Assembly (NCBI RefSeq): GCF_024679245.1
Contig: NC_090186.1
Span: 40,675,681 to 40,739,680, forward strand
Source: Pseudorasbora parva
Taxonomy: Eukaryota > Chordata > Actinopteri > Cypriniformes > Gobionidae
Reading direction: 5' to 3'
Length of the DNA stretch: 64,000 nt
Shown: piece after piece, positions 41,723 to 63,985 of the stretch
Layout: each line of letters opens with the position of its first letter
Position numbering within the stretch: the stretch's first letter is position 1
Translations under genes and position numbers: made by a program
The notes under the pieces: model-generated
Seen by the model: only the letters and a program-made list of their open reading frames with translations
Databases searched by the model: none
Told to the model about the DNA's origin: nothing

Positions 41723-41835
<113 letters not shown>

Positions 41836-41839
41836 GCTG

Positions 41840-44800
41840 TTGTTGTTCTTGAACCAGTAATATCTGGATGTATTATTAATATAACTGTCTGTATTGGTCA
41901 GTGTGAGTATAGCAGCAAAATGCAGTGCTTGTTTAGACTGCAAGAGGCTTATAAAGTAGATGTACTATTGTTCTTGTAAACCTCATGCAATTCCATTCCA
42001 TTACTATTTCTGCATTATTTACGTTCTTCTGTGAAACACAAATGCAGATGTTATTCAGATTGTCCAATTGAAGAACAGATGATCACATTTACACTTTTTT
42101 ACAATCGTTTTAAAAGTACTATTTTTAATTGAACACAATTGTGAAAGGCATTTGAGAGCTATGGCAGAGGTGAAGATGATTAGTGAATTAATATAACGCT
42201 ATCGTATGCCTTGGAGTAATGAGCCATTGCTTTTATAGCGTTTCTTGGCTTTGGCATCTCCTTTTGTGTTTCAGTGGAGAAAGAAAATTATACCGGGTTG
42301 GACCAACATGAGTGTATTTTTGGGTGAACTCTTCTTCTGTGTTTATAATGCATGATGTCAGAGGCAGAGCTCACCCACCCATGCTGTGAGATATGTTTAG
42401 ATTCAAGGGTCAGACTAATGACTGAGATGACAGAGATCTGCATGTTTACCAAACTTATATCTGAACTCAATGAGCCGAAACAATCATCATTACTGGGTAA
42501 ACATCAGTACTGAGCGAGTTCAAAAGATGTTCTGTTTCATTTGTGTGTGTTTTTACAATGAAACAGCCTCAGTATAAAATCAAATCTTTGGGATCTTTCC
42601 CCCCAGAGCCTACAAATAGCCACAGATCAAAATTTTAAATATTTTTTTATTCATGTTATTTACTGATGTTGCTGTAAAAAAAAAAAAAAAAAGTATAATT
42701 TATCTATTTTGTAATGAAGTAAAGTAATGGGAAAAACCAAAGCAGCTTGCAAAGGGGGCGGTCATTGTTCTCTCAATTAGCCACTCCCCTTATAATTAGC
42801 CACACCCACCAGCATTCACAACATCTTCAGGATTGGCCGCACCCCTAATGTACATCAGTGACTGAAACCTGACCTGTGCAAAAGCCTGCAGTGCCATTCA
42901 AACATTCTTCTGTGTTACATGATATCACTTTTGAACATTTCTGATCATTAATCACAGTCCTCCTCTTGTGTGTGTGTGATTGTGTGTGTGTGTCTTCCTG
43001 TTGTTGTGTCTCGGGGTCTCTTCCTCTGTCTCTCTCTCTCTATGGTGAATCATTGTCTCAGTGAATAAGCTGCAACATCTCTATTTTGAACAGAAATGCA
43101 TCAGCACATCTACAACTATACCTGTCCCGCAGGGCTAAGATTTCTACAAAGAAGAGATTATTTTCCTGAATCATGAACCTCAATGTTGTCATTATTTAAA
43201 AGATATTTTCTTGTTTGTAGATTGTAGGTTGTGTAACATCCCCAGATGAATTACTGATGAGAAGCGAGGTTATTTCTGTGTCCCCGTGACATCCTAGAAG
43301 GGCAAGAACCCGTGTAGAATGTGATCATGTGGATAGAGATCAACAAGGTTTCCCTTCAATCTCTTCACCTCACAGATGAGTTGAACATTAACTGTGCCGC
43401 TGCCCATAAACTGGAGCTTTCCAAGGGTTTGGCACAATAAAAACTGTTACATTTAAGGAAATCTGCAGAGCAGACAAGCAGGCTTTAGCTTCACACATGA
43501 AACTATCTGGAAAGCCTGTTATCTGGTTGGAGAATCAGTGCTTCTGTGAACACAGTACTAGTAGCTACTACTGCAAAATAAACAAGCCAACACAAAGGTT
43601 TTTCTGCAAATTAGATTGTAATGTACTGCAAATTAGATTGTAATGTACTGATTGTGGCCCTACTTTAGAAGATTATTTTGGTATACTAACACAATACAAC
43701 AAGACAAAGGCGGACATTAAAAATTGCATCATTGATTCTTACTATGAGTGAAGAAACATTGACCGTTCCAATATGGCGGGCGCCATATTGGATGTGGCAT
43801 TTTAGCACTTTTGATACTTTTTTAGCACACCAAGGAATAGGCCATATTGGAAGTCCAGCTTAAGCCAACCAAGACCAGTAAACTACGCTTGTTTAAGATG
43901 TTTCTGTCCCAACAAAGGAGATAAATGCCAAAATAGAATAATTTTTTTCTATGGTGCAGTGTTCACTGAAGGTCAGTCATGTCATGTTTGAATGTGTGCT
44001 GCCTTCTAGCGGTCAGAAGCGGTACCAGCACTTCATTAATGGGTCAATCAGGCAGTTTTTTTGTGTTGTTTTTTTTTTTTCTTCCAGGCAACACAGTTTT
44101 CAGGTAACATATATTTTATCCACTAAATATTGATATCTTCTTGTTAAAGATGTAAATATCTGTCTAAAATCAAAACCTGGCGAGATTATTTTCATGAACA
44201 TTAGTCATTATGTGTTTTATCCAGCAGAGGGCACTGAAAGTTCGGTGGTTTTCAGTGAACTGATGTAGAATCATAAATAAACGTCAAATTAATACGCTTA
44301 TTTATGCATTTGTTTTTAAAAATCACCATTGCTTTATTAATAATATGAAAAAAACTCTCAGACTAAATACCAATACAAAAATTAGGTTGTATTTCAATCA
44401 TAAGAATTTTTATTTTACAATAGCCTATACATTAATCATTCATTTGCCTGTGTGTGTGTGTGTGAGAGAGAGAGATAAGGTGCGTGTGTGAGAGAGTGGG
44501 GGTTTATGAGAAAAATGTACAATCCAATGACCAAAAAACATGTTGTCATGGAAACAGCGATGGATTTCTGGCCCATTCCCATAGTGAGCAATTCATACCT
44601 GATCCTCTTGGATTTCCAGCCTTTTCCCCGTTTCCCTCATGGTAAGTTTTACTTGTATTACTTTAGTTCACTGTGGCAGCCTACGTGATAAGCAAAAATG
44701 TCACTCGGGGCATGGAACAATAAGGGCTTGAATGTGAAATTGACCTCGTTCAGTTCGGTCCAGATCTCCATCAGAGAACCCCTCCTTTCTTAAAGTGTCC

Positions 44801-46580
44801 CGTCAATCATGAAACCGACCCGCACGAGTGTTTAGTGAGCAGTCCTTTAGTCGGTGAAGTGACACTGATGAAAGGGAAATGACCCTCATGTGGGTTAAAC
44901 AGAACATGACACCAGCACACCGTGTGCACGCGACCTCCAGCCTCTCCCGGTTAACCGTAACGGAAGGCGCCGCGTTGGCCCGTGCGTTAATTATTCAGAG
45001 AAGATCGAGATAAACTGCATCAGCAGCCCTACTGTAAACCTCCATCCAGACTGAGAGAGAGAGAGAGATTGTCTTACTCGTGTCCTCAATGACTCCATGT
45101 GACATTTAAAACGCTTCAGCCAAAATCATAGCCTATAGGCCTACTGTTCAACATTTTGGCCCTGATGCTCAAAGTAATTAACTGGTTTGAGTAGGGTAAA
45201 CTTAAATTACACAAATTAGCTCATTCAAATGAACTTTTATGAGTATTTAGAACTTTTTCCTTTGAGTTCACAAAACGGATGGATTTTAGGTAATTTAATT
45301 GTTTAAAATTTTTGAGCTTTATGAAAATGATTACATTTTTGTTCATTATTATCCATATATTATATATAAATTATTTAACTGAAACTGGGCTGGGATTTCT
45401 ATTTCCCAGCATGCTTTGCCATGACACTTGAAAGGGAGAGTAAATGCTAACAATAAGTGACGAGTTAGCATGAGCTTAGTTTGAGAGAACAGGTTTATAT
45501 TAAATGTGAGTATATTAAATGTTATATTCCATGTGAGTGGCTAAAACTTAAAGGGTTAGTTCACCAAAAAATGAAAATTAGCCCATGATTTACCCACCCT
45601 CAAGCCATCCTAGGTGTTTATGACATTCTTCTTTCAGACAATAGTTATATTGAAAATGTCCTTGCTCCTCCCAGCTTTATAATGGTAGTGAATGGTTGTG
45701 TCGTCCATAAAAGTGCATCTATCCATCATAAAACTGCTCCAAATGTCTCTGGGGTTAATAAAGGCCTTCTGAAGCAAAGTGGGGCTTTTGTGTAAGAAAA
45801 ATATACATATTTAAATCTTTATGGAGCTTCCGTCGGTCAGTGGTAGCAAGTCGACTGAAGTAATATTAAAGCGTTGTGTGACAAAAGCCTGCAATCGAAT
45901 TTATTATTTACTGAAACTTACTGGTGCAATTTCAAGCATCTTGACAAGCCATATATGAACATTTGCATAAAAGAGTAATCCTATTTGAATAGGAAGAACT
46001 ATCATTGTATTCTGGAGTAAGTTACTGTAATTATAATTTTATGATGCTATTGTCATATGTTGGGCTTTGCGGAAACATCCAGTGTGAGCACTAAACTACA
46101 CATCTTCATTTTTGTTCCACAGGAGAAAGAAAGTCATAGGCTAAGGGTTAGGAATGACACAAATAAATGATGACACTGTTCTTTTTTTCGTTTTAGTACA
46201 TACTGCATTGAGGAACGTTCACAAATAGTCTTTTGCGAGAGAAACGCTTTTTTAATTCCATCCAGTGAGAGCAGCTCCATTAGCCGATAACACACAGATC
46301 ATCATCTGACACACATAAACACGCAGATCTCCTGTACATAAGGAAAGTCCACATATGTTCATAATTACAGGAGAGGGGCATCCGGCTGGAGAACATGGCT
46401 GCTGCTTTGAGTCAAGTAAATCAAGTAAGCAAGGCATGTGCGTGTGTGTGTGGTTGTGTGTATGAGTGTTTTTGTCTTGTAGGTCTATGGCGTCTCAATG
46501 CTTTAAGTTAGTGCAGTGGTTTAAAGGTCTAAGCAAAGGCCAGCTCATATAGTACATGCTCTGCTGTTTCTAGAGCTCAT
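41840..46580. other. dtnb-kif3c intergenic stretch
   Basis: No recognised exon. A truncated TTAA element lies at 45552. The GC-richer patch at 44,930-45,010 and a donor-like TCATGGTAAGTT near 44,640 were examined without finding a coding frame. Confidence 0.5.
45552..45890. mobile_element. truncated TTAA-type element (one end)
   Basis: Preceded by TTAA and starting AGGGTTAGTTCACC as in the element at 3452. Its body resembles the one at 58189. The matching right end was not found; the right limit is approximate. Confidence 0.6.
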
Positions 46581-46952
46581 TCTAGAGCCTGGGTTCCCAC
46601 AACTTTAACCAACAAATTTCCATAATTTTTATAATAATAAAGATGGGATTTTTGATTTTCACACACACACACGCGTTTGTTTTTGTGAAATGTGGGGACA
46701 TTTCATAGGCGTAATGGTTTTTATACTGTATAAACCGTATTTTCTATCCCCATACACTGTCCATATCCCTAAACCTACCCATCACAGGAAACATTCTGCA
46801 TTTTTACGTTCTCAAAAAAAATACTCATTCAGTCGCCTATGATTTATAAGCATTTTCTCCTTGTAACACACATTTGTGTCATGATATTTCACAAGCACGC
46901 ACGCACGCGTGTGTGTGTGTATGTAAAAATCCAAATTCCCATCTTGTGTGTG

Positions 46953-46956
<4 letters not shown>

Positions 46957-47033
<77 letters not shown>

Positions 47034-47035
47034 TG
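46957..47035. repeat. TA array with CA tail
   Basis: About 66 bases of TA and then CA, directly before the third Tc1-like element, whose family inserts at TA. Confidence 0.97.
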
Positions 47036-47036
47036 T

Positions 47037-48076
47037 AATGGCCACTTCATTATGTACACCTGTTCAACTGCTTATTAACACAAATATCTAATCAGCCAAT
47101 CACCTGGCAGCAACTCAATCCATTTAGGCAAGTAGACCTGGTTAATGACGAATCAGAACAGGGAAGAAAGGAGATTTAAGTGACTTTGAATGTGTGTGTT
47201 TTTTGGTGCCAAACGGGCTGGTCTGAGTATTTCAGAAACTGTTGATCTGGGATTTTCACACACAACCAAAATCTCTAGAGTTTACAGAGAATGGTCAGAA
47301 AAAGAGAGAATATTTAGTGAGCAGCAGTTCTGTGGTAATGCTAGAGGTCAGAGAAGAATGGCCAGACTGGTTCAGATGATAGAAAGGCAACAGTAACTCC
47401 AATAAGCACTCGTCGTTACCACCAAAGTCTGCAGAAAAGCATCTCTGCATGCCTGAAGCAGACGGGCTACAGCAGCAGAATACACACCGGTGTTACTCCT
47501 GTCATCTGAGAACAGCAAACTAAGGCTAAAATTCACACACACTCACCAAAACTGGACAATAGATTTGGAAAAAAATCTCATGAGTCTCGATTTCTGCTGC
47601 AACATTCAGATGGGAGAGTCAGACTTTGGCGTAAACATAAAGAAAGCATGAGTCCATCCTCCTTTATATCAACGGTTCAGGCTGCTGGTGTAATGGCCTA
47701 CCTGAGTATTGTTGCTGACCATGTTCGCCCTTTATGACCACTGGCTACTTCCAGCAGGATAACACCGCATCACAAAGCTCAAATCATCTCAAACTGGTTT
47801 CTCGAGCCTGACAGTGAGTTCACTAAACTCAAACGGCCTCCACAGTCATCAGATCTCAGTCCAATAGCGCAGTTTTGGGATGTGCTGGGACGGGATATTC
47901 GCATCATATGCAAATCTGCAGCAACTGTGAGAAGCTCTCATGACCATATGGACCAAAATATCTGAGGAATGTTTCCAGCACCTTGTTGAATCTGTGGCAC
48001 AAAGAATTAAGGCAGTTCTGAAGGCAAAATGGGTGCAACCCGGTACTAGCAAAGTGTACCTAATAAAGTGGCCGGT
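47037..48076 (+). mobile_element. third Tc1-like element, degraded
   Basis: Inverted ends around AATGGCCACTTCATTATGTA and its complement near 48047-48076. The transposase remnant reads RAGLSISETVDLGFSHTTKI near 47209, QRRMARLVQMIERQQ, and KISEECFQHLVESVAQRIKA near 47958, in different frames with stops. It lies immediately after a TA/CA array. Intergenic between dtnb and kif3c. Confidence 0.85.
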
Positions 48077-48940
48077 GATTTTAAATAGATATATATCTTA
48101 TGATACATGTCTGGAAATGTCTGGTATTTTTTTATTAAACATTTGTTTATTATATGTTTATATAATATTATGTTTTTGTTTTTTTAAATGCATAAATTAA
48201 ATCTCCTCAACTTCTGACATTTTATTAATTTCCATGACTTTTCCAGGCCTGGAAAACCAATCAAAATCCCTGACTTTCCAGGTTTTCCATGAGCCCGTGG
48301 GAACCCTGTAGATCCTTCCTCCAGCCAGTCAGCCGCCTCCCATCCAGAACCCTGATCATAATCACAAAGACACACACATACAGTAAGACATGCAGATAGA
48401 AAGAGAGACGTTCCTCTTGCTCAGCTCTTTTCTTTACAGCAGGGTGAGCGATCGCAAAGCCCCGTCCGTTTTGGCTTCCATCATTCGAGGTGTGTGTGTG
48501 GCTCTACTCCTGGATCGGACTCGTGCAGGTCAGTACGTAAACACTGAGGTTGACCCACGGTTTCGGAAGCAGCAGAATTAATGAACATAACTAGTTTAAC
48601 TAGCCTCAGGTATCGGGTGAGGCAACACTATCCAGTGCTGTTGATGGTGGTCATCAAAGTGTCTTCACTGTCCTGAGGAGCAAAGAGCAAGAGAGAGAAG
48701 GAAAGGGTGAATAATTTTACTAATATTGATCGTTTCATTGGTCCTTATGAGTTGTAATGGATCTAGTCCCACGTCCACTGTTATATGAAAGTGCAGATCA
48801 GATCGTGAGCAGGTTTCCATCGCTCCAGTCTTTGTTAATGGTGAAGGACGGTTCGTCTCACCCGTCTTCCTCGGTCTATGTTGGATTGATTGACTATTGT
48901 TTATGCCTTACTGGGGGCGAAAATATGGTAATTCCAAGTC

Positions 48941-57026
<8,086 letters not shown>

Positions 57027-57134
57027 CTAGCAACCAGAAGATCACATGTAGAGGTCACACACACTAATTAGGACATATCATAGACTTCAACAGCTTTTGA
57101 ATAAAGCGCCTTATAATGACTGAAGACATTACTA

Positions 57135-57400
57135 AACCTGAAGAATGATTTATTTTAGTCTCTTCTGCTCACCAAGCTGCATTTATTTGATCCAAACCAT
57201 AGTAAAAACAGTACAATTTTGAAATATTATTACAAATTAAAATAATTGTTTTTCTATTTGAATATTTTTTTTAATGTAATTTATTTCTGGGATCAAAGCT
57301 GAATTTTCAGCATCATTACTCCAGTCTTCAGTGTCACATGATCCTTTAGATATGATTTGATATGTTTTTAACGAAAAATGTCTTATTATTATAATTTTTG
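57135..57400 (+). repeat. interspersed repeat, same family
   Basis: CATCATTACTCCAGTCTTCAG, about 110 bases upstream (transcript sense) of kif3c exon a. Confidence 0.75.
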
Positions 57401-58188
57401 TTATACCATTATTATATTTTAAATCAATTGTATTATTAAATTATTAATGACTAAAATGGACAAAATTATTAATTTAGAATAAAAAAAATTTTTTTACAAG
57501 AGAGGATAGGAACTTTGAACCAATGAGAGCTCGCTGTGGGCGGAGCTACCATTGCTCAGTGTGATGCTGCTCAAATATAAAAACTGCTCAAATTTGTTGC
57601 ACCACAAAGAATCCCTGTCACTCACATCGTCTGAAATCAGCAACTTTCATTGATAACGGCTACAAATCGCTGTCAGTGTGAAGGACCTTTCCGAATGCGT
57701 GATGAAAATAACCTCGGCGTCCTCCCCCACCCGTCAACACAGAGCTCTCTTTGTGGACAGCAGCGGCTCTCAGCTTTAGCGACACACAAAGATTATTGTC
57801 AAAAGGCCACAACAGGGACAAGAACAAAGACTGAGTCCAGAACTACAGCTGACCCGCACGGCCCATCAAACCAGCCCTCATAACATCCAAAACACGCTGT
57901 CAGAATACATCACACGTCTCGTGGTTTACACACACAGAATACAATTCATTTCTCTCTCTGTCTTTGTGATCACGGGACTGGAACGGAGGAGATGAATAGA
58001 CCAAAAATAACAGAGACATTGAAAGATGCAGAGAAAGTGCTTTTTGTCCCAAGGGATGAAACCAAAACCTTTCTGCGTTAATGTACAGCCACACAGAGGG
58101 GTGGAGGCAGTTCTAAACCTCATCATCATGCTCATGAATATTAATTAGGTGGCATAACATTCGGCCTAGTACCGCTAACTGGTCTTAA

Positions 58189-58720
58189 AGGGTTAGTTCA
58201 CCCAAAAATGTAAATGATCCCATAATTTGCTCACCCTCAAGCCATTCTACGTGTATATGACATTCTTCTTTCTGTCGACGAACGCAATCAGAGTTATATT
58301 AAATAATGTCTTGGCTCTTTCAAGCTTTATAAAGGGACGGGAGTGACCTGACATGTGATGTAGCTCCTCTTCTCTTAAATCAAAAACCTCAGACATTTTT
58401 TATTTAAAACTCCTCGTTTTAGACTTCTAATTCCTGACCAGCATTATGTTTTTGCTCTATCCTCTGCGATCATCAATTCTCAACCAACCTGAAGCTACGC
58501 CTATGTCATAGGTCGGGTCAGAGGTCATCTCGTGAACGTGTGTACGGCTGCTGCCGGAAGCCAGGGATTATAGTTCATAAAGTTTTAAATATAGATATTT
58601 TTCTTTAAAAACTCATCACTTCGCTTCAGAATGCCTTTATGAATCCCGCTGGAGCCGTGTGGATTACTTTTATGATGGATGGATGCGTTTTTTGGAGATT
58701 CAAAAAGACACTCTGAAACT
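58189..58720. mobile_element. truncated TTAA-type element (one end)
   Basis: Preceded by TTAA and starting AGGGTTAGTTCACCC. It shares internal text with 45552 (TCACCCTCAAGCCATTCTA, GACATTCTTCTTTC). The right end is missing or diverged; limit approximate. Confidence 0.6.
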
Positions 58721-59446
58721 GAAGTAAATCATATTTTGAATTACGGTAATCTTTTTTTAATATTGTTGCTAAAATGTAATTTTATTATGTATTTTATTTG
58801 TATTTCAGTTTTAGTAACTGTTTTAAGTACCAAAACAATTACAAAACCAGTCTCACAGTATATTTGTGGCAATACCCAACAATACATAGTATGGGTCAAA
58901 AATTATAGATTTTTCTTTTATGCAAAAATCATTAGGATATTAAGTAAAGATCATGTTTCATGAAGATATTTAGAAAATGTCCTATCGTAAATATAGGCTA
59001 TCAAAAGTTTATTATTAGTAGTAATATGCATCGCTAAGGACTTCATTTGCATGGACAACTTTAAAGACGATTTTCTCAATTTTTTTTTTTTTTTTGCACC
59101 AGATTCCAGATTTTCATCAAATATCCTAACAAAACATACATTAATGGAAAGCTTATTTATTCAACTTTCAGATGATGTATAAATCTCAATTTTTAAATAA
59201 AAAAAAGGACTCATGACTGGTTTTGTGGTCCAAGGTCACAAATGTTATTCACAAAATGAAATGGAAAATAAATTTAAATAAAATGGATCAAAGCCCTTTA
59301 GACTGCTTGTACATGATATTTAATATTACAATAGTGATGGAACATAACATACAGTATAGAGAAAGAGAGAAACAGAGAGATGCCTTTTCCTGCCAGTTTA
59401 AAATAGACGTTTGCCTCAGGGGAACCGTCAGCATGACGCTGCGTCA

Positions 59447-59447
<1 letters not shown>

Positions 59448-59507
<60 letters not shown>
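59448..59507. repeat. CA array in kif3c intron
   Basis: 60 bases of pure CA. Confidence 0.97.
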
Positions 59508-59510
<3 letters not shown>

Positions 59511-60237
59511 TCATCTCAGCAGTGAAGATGCTCTCGTTTAACAGAGACCTTTCCATCCAGACCCCCCCACACTCCAGTCACCATGGCAACAGAGCTCAGG
59601 ACGAGTCTGGCTCATTATGTATTCACACGGGTGAGAAATTCATTGGCCAGGAGCTTCAGACGGTAGCTCCGCCCATCTGCACATAGACGCTGACGCATCA
59701 ATATTTCAGCAAAGCATCCTGGGAGAAAGCCAATGACTGATGTTTACTATCAGCACTCACAGACTATGTTTGGAATTGAGTACTAGCTCATACTATTATA
59801 ACATATTATATAATGATATATTGTGAAAAACAGCTGTGTTTCATGTTAAATTCAGCAAGTGGTGTTCAGTTATAAAGGTTAAATGTACAATGGCTGTTTG
59901 TGTAACTTTTGGCTGCCTCATCAAATAAGTCAAGAAGGAAATGTTTAGTAGATCATCTGGAAACTCCATTTACAAAAATACAGCATAAATCAGTGTTATT
60001 CAGTTGAATTACCTATATATATATAACTTGAAGCCCTGCCCACAGCTCATTTGCATTTAAAGGGACACAAAAAAGGTGCATTTTTTGCTAACCCTTAAAA
60101 AGTGACAATTTTAACATGCTATAAAAAATTATCTTTAAGGTAAAACTTCACATATACACCTTGCGGACATCCGAGACTTGTTTTATATCTTGTAAAAAAA
60201 GGGCATTATAAGACCCCTTTTATATATTAACTATTCC

Positions 60238-60452
60238 CGGTTTCACAGACAAGGCTTAAGCTAGTCCTAGACTAAAAGACATGTAAAAAGCAACTTGCAC
60301 TGACATATCTTAAAATATGCCAGTGCCATTGTTTTGTCTCAAGTTTTGTCTTTTTTTTTTCTAATACATGTTTAAAAAAAAGCCACTTAACTGCCCTAAT
60401 TGAACCATGAGGCCTAATCTTGGCTTAATATAAGCCCTGTCTGCGGAACTGC
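60238..60452. mobile_element. short MITE in kif3c intron
   Basis: CGGTTTCACAGACAAGGCTTA faces TAAGCCCTGTCTGCGGAACTG as imperfect inverted ends. About 215 bases. Confidence 0.65.
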
Positions 60453-63267
60453 TCTCTGGCTCAGCGGCAGATTTAATTGTTCTGCTGTGATCAGAATTGT
60501 CATTGGTTTAATAGACAAAGACGAATTGCTGTCATTTAGGAATAATATTGTGTGTTTGAATCAAGACTGCAACTCATGATTAATTCTGCAGCTCTTGTTT
60601 TGGTTTTGTTATATGTGTTAACCATAAATACACTGGTACTACATACTGTGTAAATAGTGAAAGTGAAGACCAAGGCATACTTGGAATTTGTCCTCTGCAT
60701 CAAACCCATCCAAGTTAGTGCACACACATTAGGAGTAGTGAACACACACACACTGCAAACCGTGGACACACACAAACTGCGAGACGAATGGAGGATAGGT
60801 GTTGGTCATTTCCAGTCGATATTGAGAATCGAACCGGCAACTAGTCTGACTCTCTAACTATTAGTACTGTAGATACTCTGCTACTCCAAATACAGCCACA
60901 CACACACAAACAACCCCAGAGAACACAGTATAATTAGGTTTCTTCCTGTCTGTCTGTCTCGCCCCCACGTCCTTTCCTTAAATGTTTTCTAGTTTATAAT
61001 TAAACTAGAAAACAGCGTTGTAAACAGACATTAAAGGCTAAAAGTGTATGTGAAGTGGTTTAGTCTGATCCACAGGTAAAACAAGGACACGAGCGCTGGG
61101 GATTCTCAAATAAAGACAGGAGTAGCAGAATAAATCTGGGGCAAAAACTGAGTCATGAGCTATGTTTGGAACGGCACCATACTACTCATACTATATGTGC
61201 AGCATGTATACTGGCCATAGTATGCAAATATTACGTTAGCATACATTTCCTACTGTACATTTTCGTAAATAAACACTGATCAAAAATGTGTGTAGTTTAC
61301 TATTTTTTTTGTATACAAAGAAACAGCAAGCAACACATTGAATAAAACATGACATTTTGAAGTAAAACGACTAATAGAAACACTAATAATCTTTGTTTTA
61401 CTTATAACTTTGAAAAAAAAACTTTTAGGTAACAATATTTAAGAAAATATCACTACTGCACTGTTAAAAAAACAATGGTAAAATGTTTCGATAACAGCAC
61501 ATTTAAATAAAATTTTCAGCAAAGGTTTCTATTGACATCGTGTTTTTGCAGGATTGAGCACTGTAACATGTTTTTCTTGGCTTATTATTAGACTGGACAA
61601 CCAAATGGTAAAATTTGTACACAAAAATGGATTTAAAATGTGAAATAACTTTTTATATTTCCAAGATGATAACTGGATGTCACACACATGCAGCTTTAAA
61701 ATGTGTATAATCCCTTCTATTACTACTTTTTGTAATAAATATTTATATGATTTTTTTTTTTTAAATCAAAAACCCAGAAAATACACCATAATACCCAACA
61801 TGTGAATCTTTAAAAAAAAAAAAGCTTATTCTTACAAGTAGCTAAATGGGACTACAGAGATTGCCTGCGACATTAAATGTGCCCTGCCACACAAAACCAT
61901 TTTTACATGTATTTTTAAAAAAATATGTTAGGTCCATATGTGTTTGTGTTGTATCGTGAATGTGAAAATGAACTGCTACCTCCTCTTTCAGCTCTAAACA
62001 CTAAAAAGAAATCAGTAATGCTCGTTGATCACGGCTCTTGTCCAGTAGAAAATACAGAGCAGTCTCCCCAGACCAATGTTCAATCTTAAATTGAGCTTGG
62101 TCTGGTGACAGCCAGTGTAGATTCGAGCATTAAGAACCCAAATTTATGAGACAACTGTTTTGAGATTTCATTGGTGATTTCAAATATGAAATTGAATCGT
62201 GAGCTTGGCAAACCATTTTGGAGAATTTGATGTTTCCCCTTCCCCATTCAGAAAGATAGGAGCTGCACTTACATGCCCGAGAGGCCTTTCAAAGATGGCC
62301 GCCGGGTGAAAGGACTTGTTTTAAAGCAGTGGTTCTCAAACCTGTCCTGGGGACCACTCACCACTGCACATTTTGGCCCTGTCCCAAATGGCACACTGCA
62401 TGTGCACTTTCGGTCTTATGGACTTATAATGGCGATGCATGCGCGTGTCCATTAAGTCCACGAGACTGTATACGGGTCTAGGGTGTCCCATTTATCATTT
62501 CAGGTCTGAGAAGGGTGCTCGTGAGCGCCCCCTTTGCGGCCGTTATGCACACTCGATGCACACTTCTGCTGCAGTTACGCAGAGGACTTCTTCCCCGCAG
62601 ACAAAGCGGCATTACTTCGTGAAAGTGCGGACGAAGACAGAGCTTTCCCAATCCGATTTTTTTCCCCCTCCTTTCAAGAAATATCTGCGTATACATGAGA
62701 TCACTGAAACCGACTCAAAATGATGTCGTTTACATGCCAGACCAGTGTGTGGCGCTGTAATTCTGCAACAGAAATACACTAAAAACAGAGAAGAAGAGTT
62801 GTGGCTTGAAGGGTGTGGAAGGCGGTGAGGCAAAATCTCACAATAAAATAACAATAAACACATTTGTTACTAAATAGATGTGTTGTATTAACGCCTACAC
62901 CTACTGCAACCCTAAACCTACCCTTACAATAATGCAAATACTGTAATTAAATGACGCAATATTGATGTGCGCATGACCAGTGCCCGTAGTTGTATCCCTT
63001 TAGTCTTTCACGTAGTGTGATGACATCACCGTTTCACAAAATATACGGATTGGCTGTACACACGAAAACTCAAGAATGTCGTTTTCAGATTTATCCGGAC
63101 ACGGTTTCAGAAAATATCATTCATGATTCATGCTTCCAAAATGCCTGATATGGTACAAAATTTTTATGTATACAGCTAAACGTGTCTCCCTGTGGACGGG
63201 GCCTCAGAGGAAGACTGTGAGGCTTTAGAGTGCCATTAGGGCCTTTGCATGTCTCCCTCATCACACA

Positions 63268-63985
63268 TGCTGCGTCCCAATTCGCCTACTTATACTACGT
63301 CCTAAAAGTATGTACTCTTTTTGTGAAGAAAAAGTATATACTTTTGAGTGTGTAGCAGAAAAGTATGCAAGCTTCGGGACATACTACTTCGCCATCTTTA
63401 ACGGACTCTGTCGCTTCGTTACGAGCATCCCGTCACCGTTTATCTGCCCTGTCAATCATCCTCAGATTCGTCACAGTTCAAATCCTCCACATGCAGATTA
63501 ATCTCCTACCGTATCGGAGAGAAATGTAGCCGCTCGTTGATCTGCCATTTGTGGGTCTTTAATGCAGAGACTCTCCTCATGTATTTACAGTTGAAATATA
63601 ATGATGCATTTAAAAGTTAATGGCCAAACGTGTCATTACAAAAGTTCTCAATGCTGCTGCGGGTGAAATATAATGTGAAAACACTGAATAAATATATTTT
63701 TGTCAGGTTAAATATTGATAGTTGGTCACTCAAACCCCTTTATCTAAACTTCTCTACTTAACCGTCGAACTCGCACATCCGTCATGTTTGTAGTTTTTTT
63801 AAACACTTTTTATCCGCGTTTGTAGTTCTAATCGAATCCTCGTCCAACTCGCAATGGGTTGTGGGCAATATCAGCCGTTAGAGTGCCCATCGATCCATAC
63901 TGTGAATTCGGGCCGGAAATAGTAAACCATCCGGGAATCTTTGGAATACTCTTTTCAACATACTACGATTTGGGACATACTAATT
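63268..63985. mobile_element. inverted-repeat element with GCGTCCCAA ends
   Basis: GCGTCCCAATTCGCCTACTT at the left faces CATACTACGATTTGGGAC at the right edge. The same family, recognised by CCTACTACTTCCGGCGAGAT, occurs at 1046-1415 (reverse) and 50724-51000. No coding sequence. Confidence 0.6.

Larger units (their letters stand above)
46591..48306. mobile_element. inverted-repeat element hosting the third Tc1-like copy
   Basis: GGGTTCCCAC (46591-46600) and GTGGGAACCC (48297-48306) form perfect 10-base inverted ends, followed inward by related AT-rich sequence. Tc1-like DNA and a microsatellite lie inside, so this appears to be an older element later invaded. The flanking duplication is unclear. 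Confidence 0.5.

Noticed and set aside
62270..62730. Possible upstream kif3c or other coding exon near a GC-richer patch
   Set aside because: No kinesin motif and no paired splice sites; the text GCAGTGGTTCTCAAACCTGTCC is a common fish repeat.
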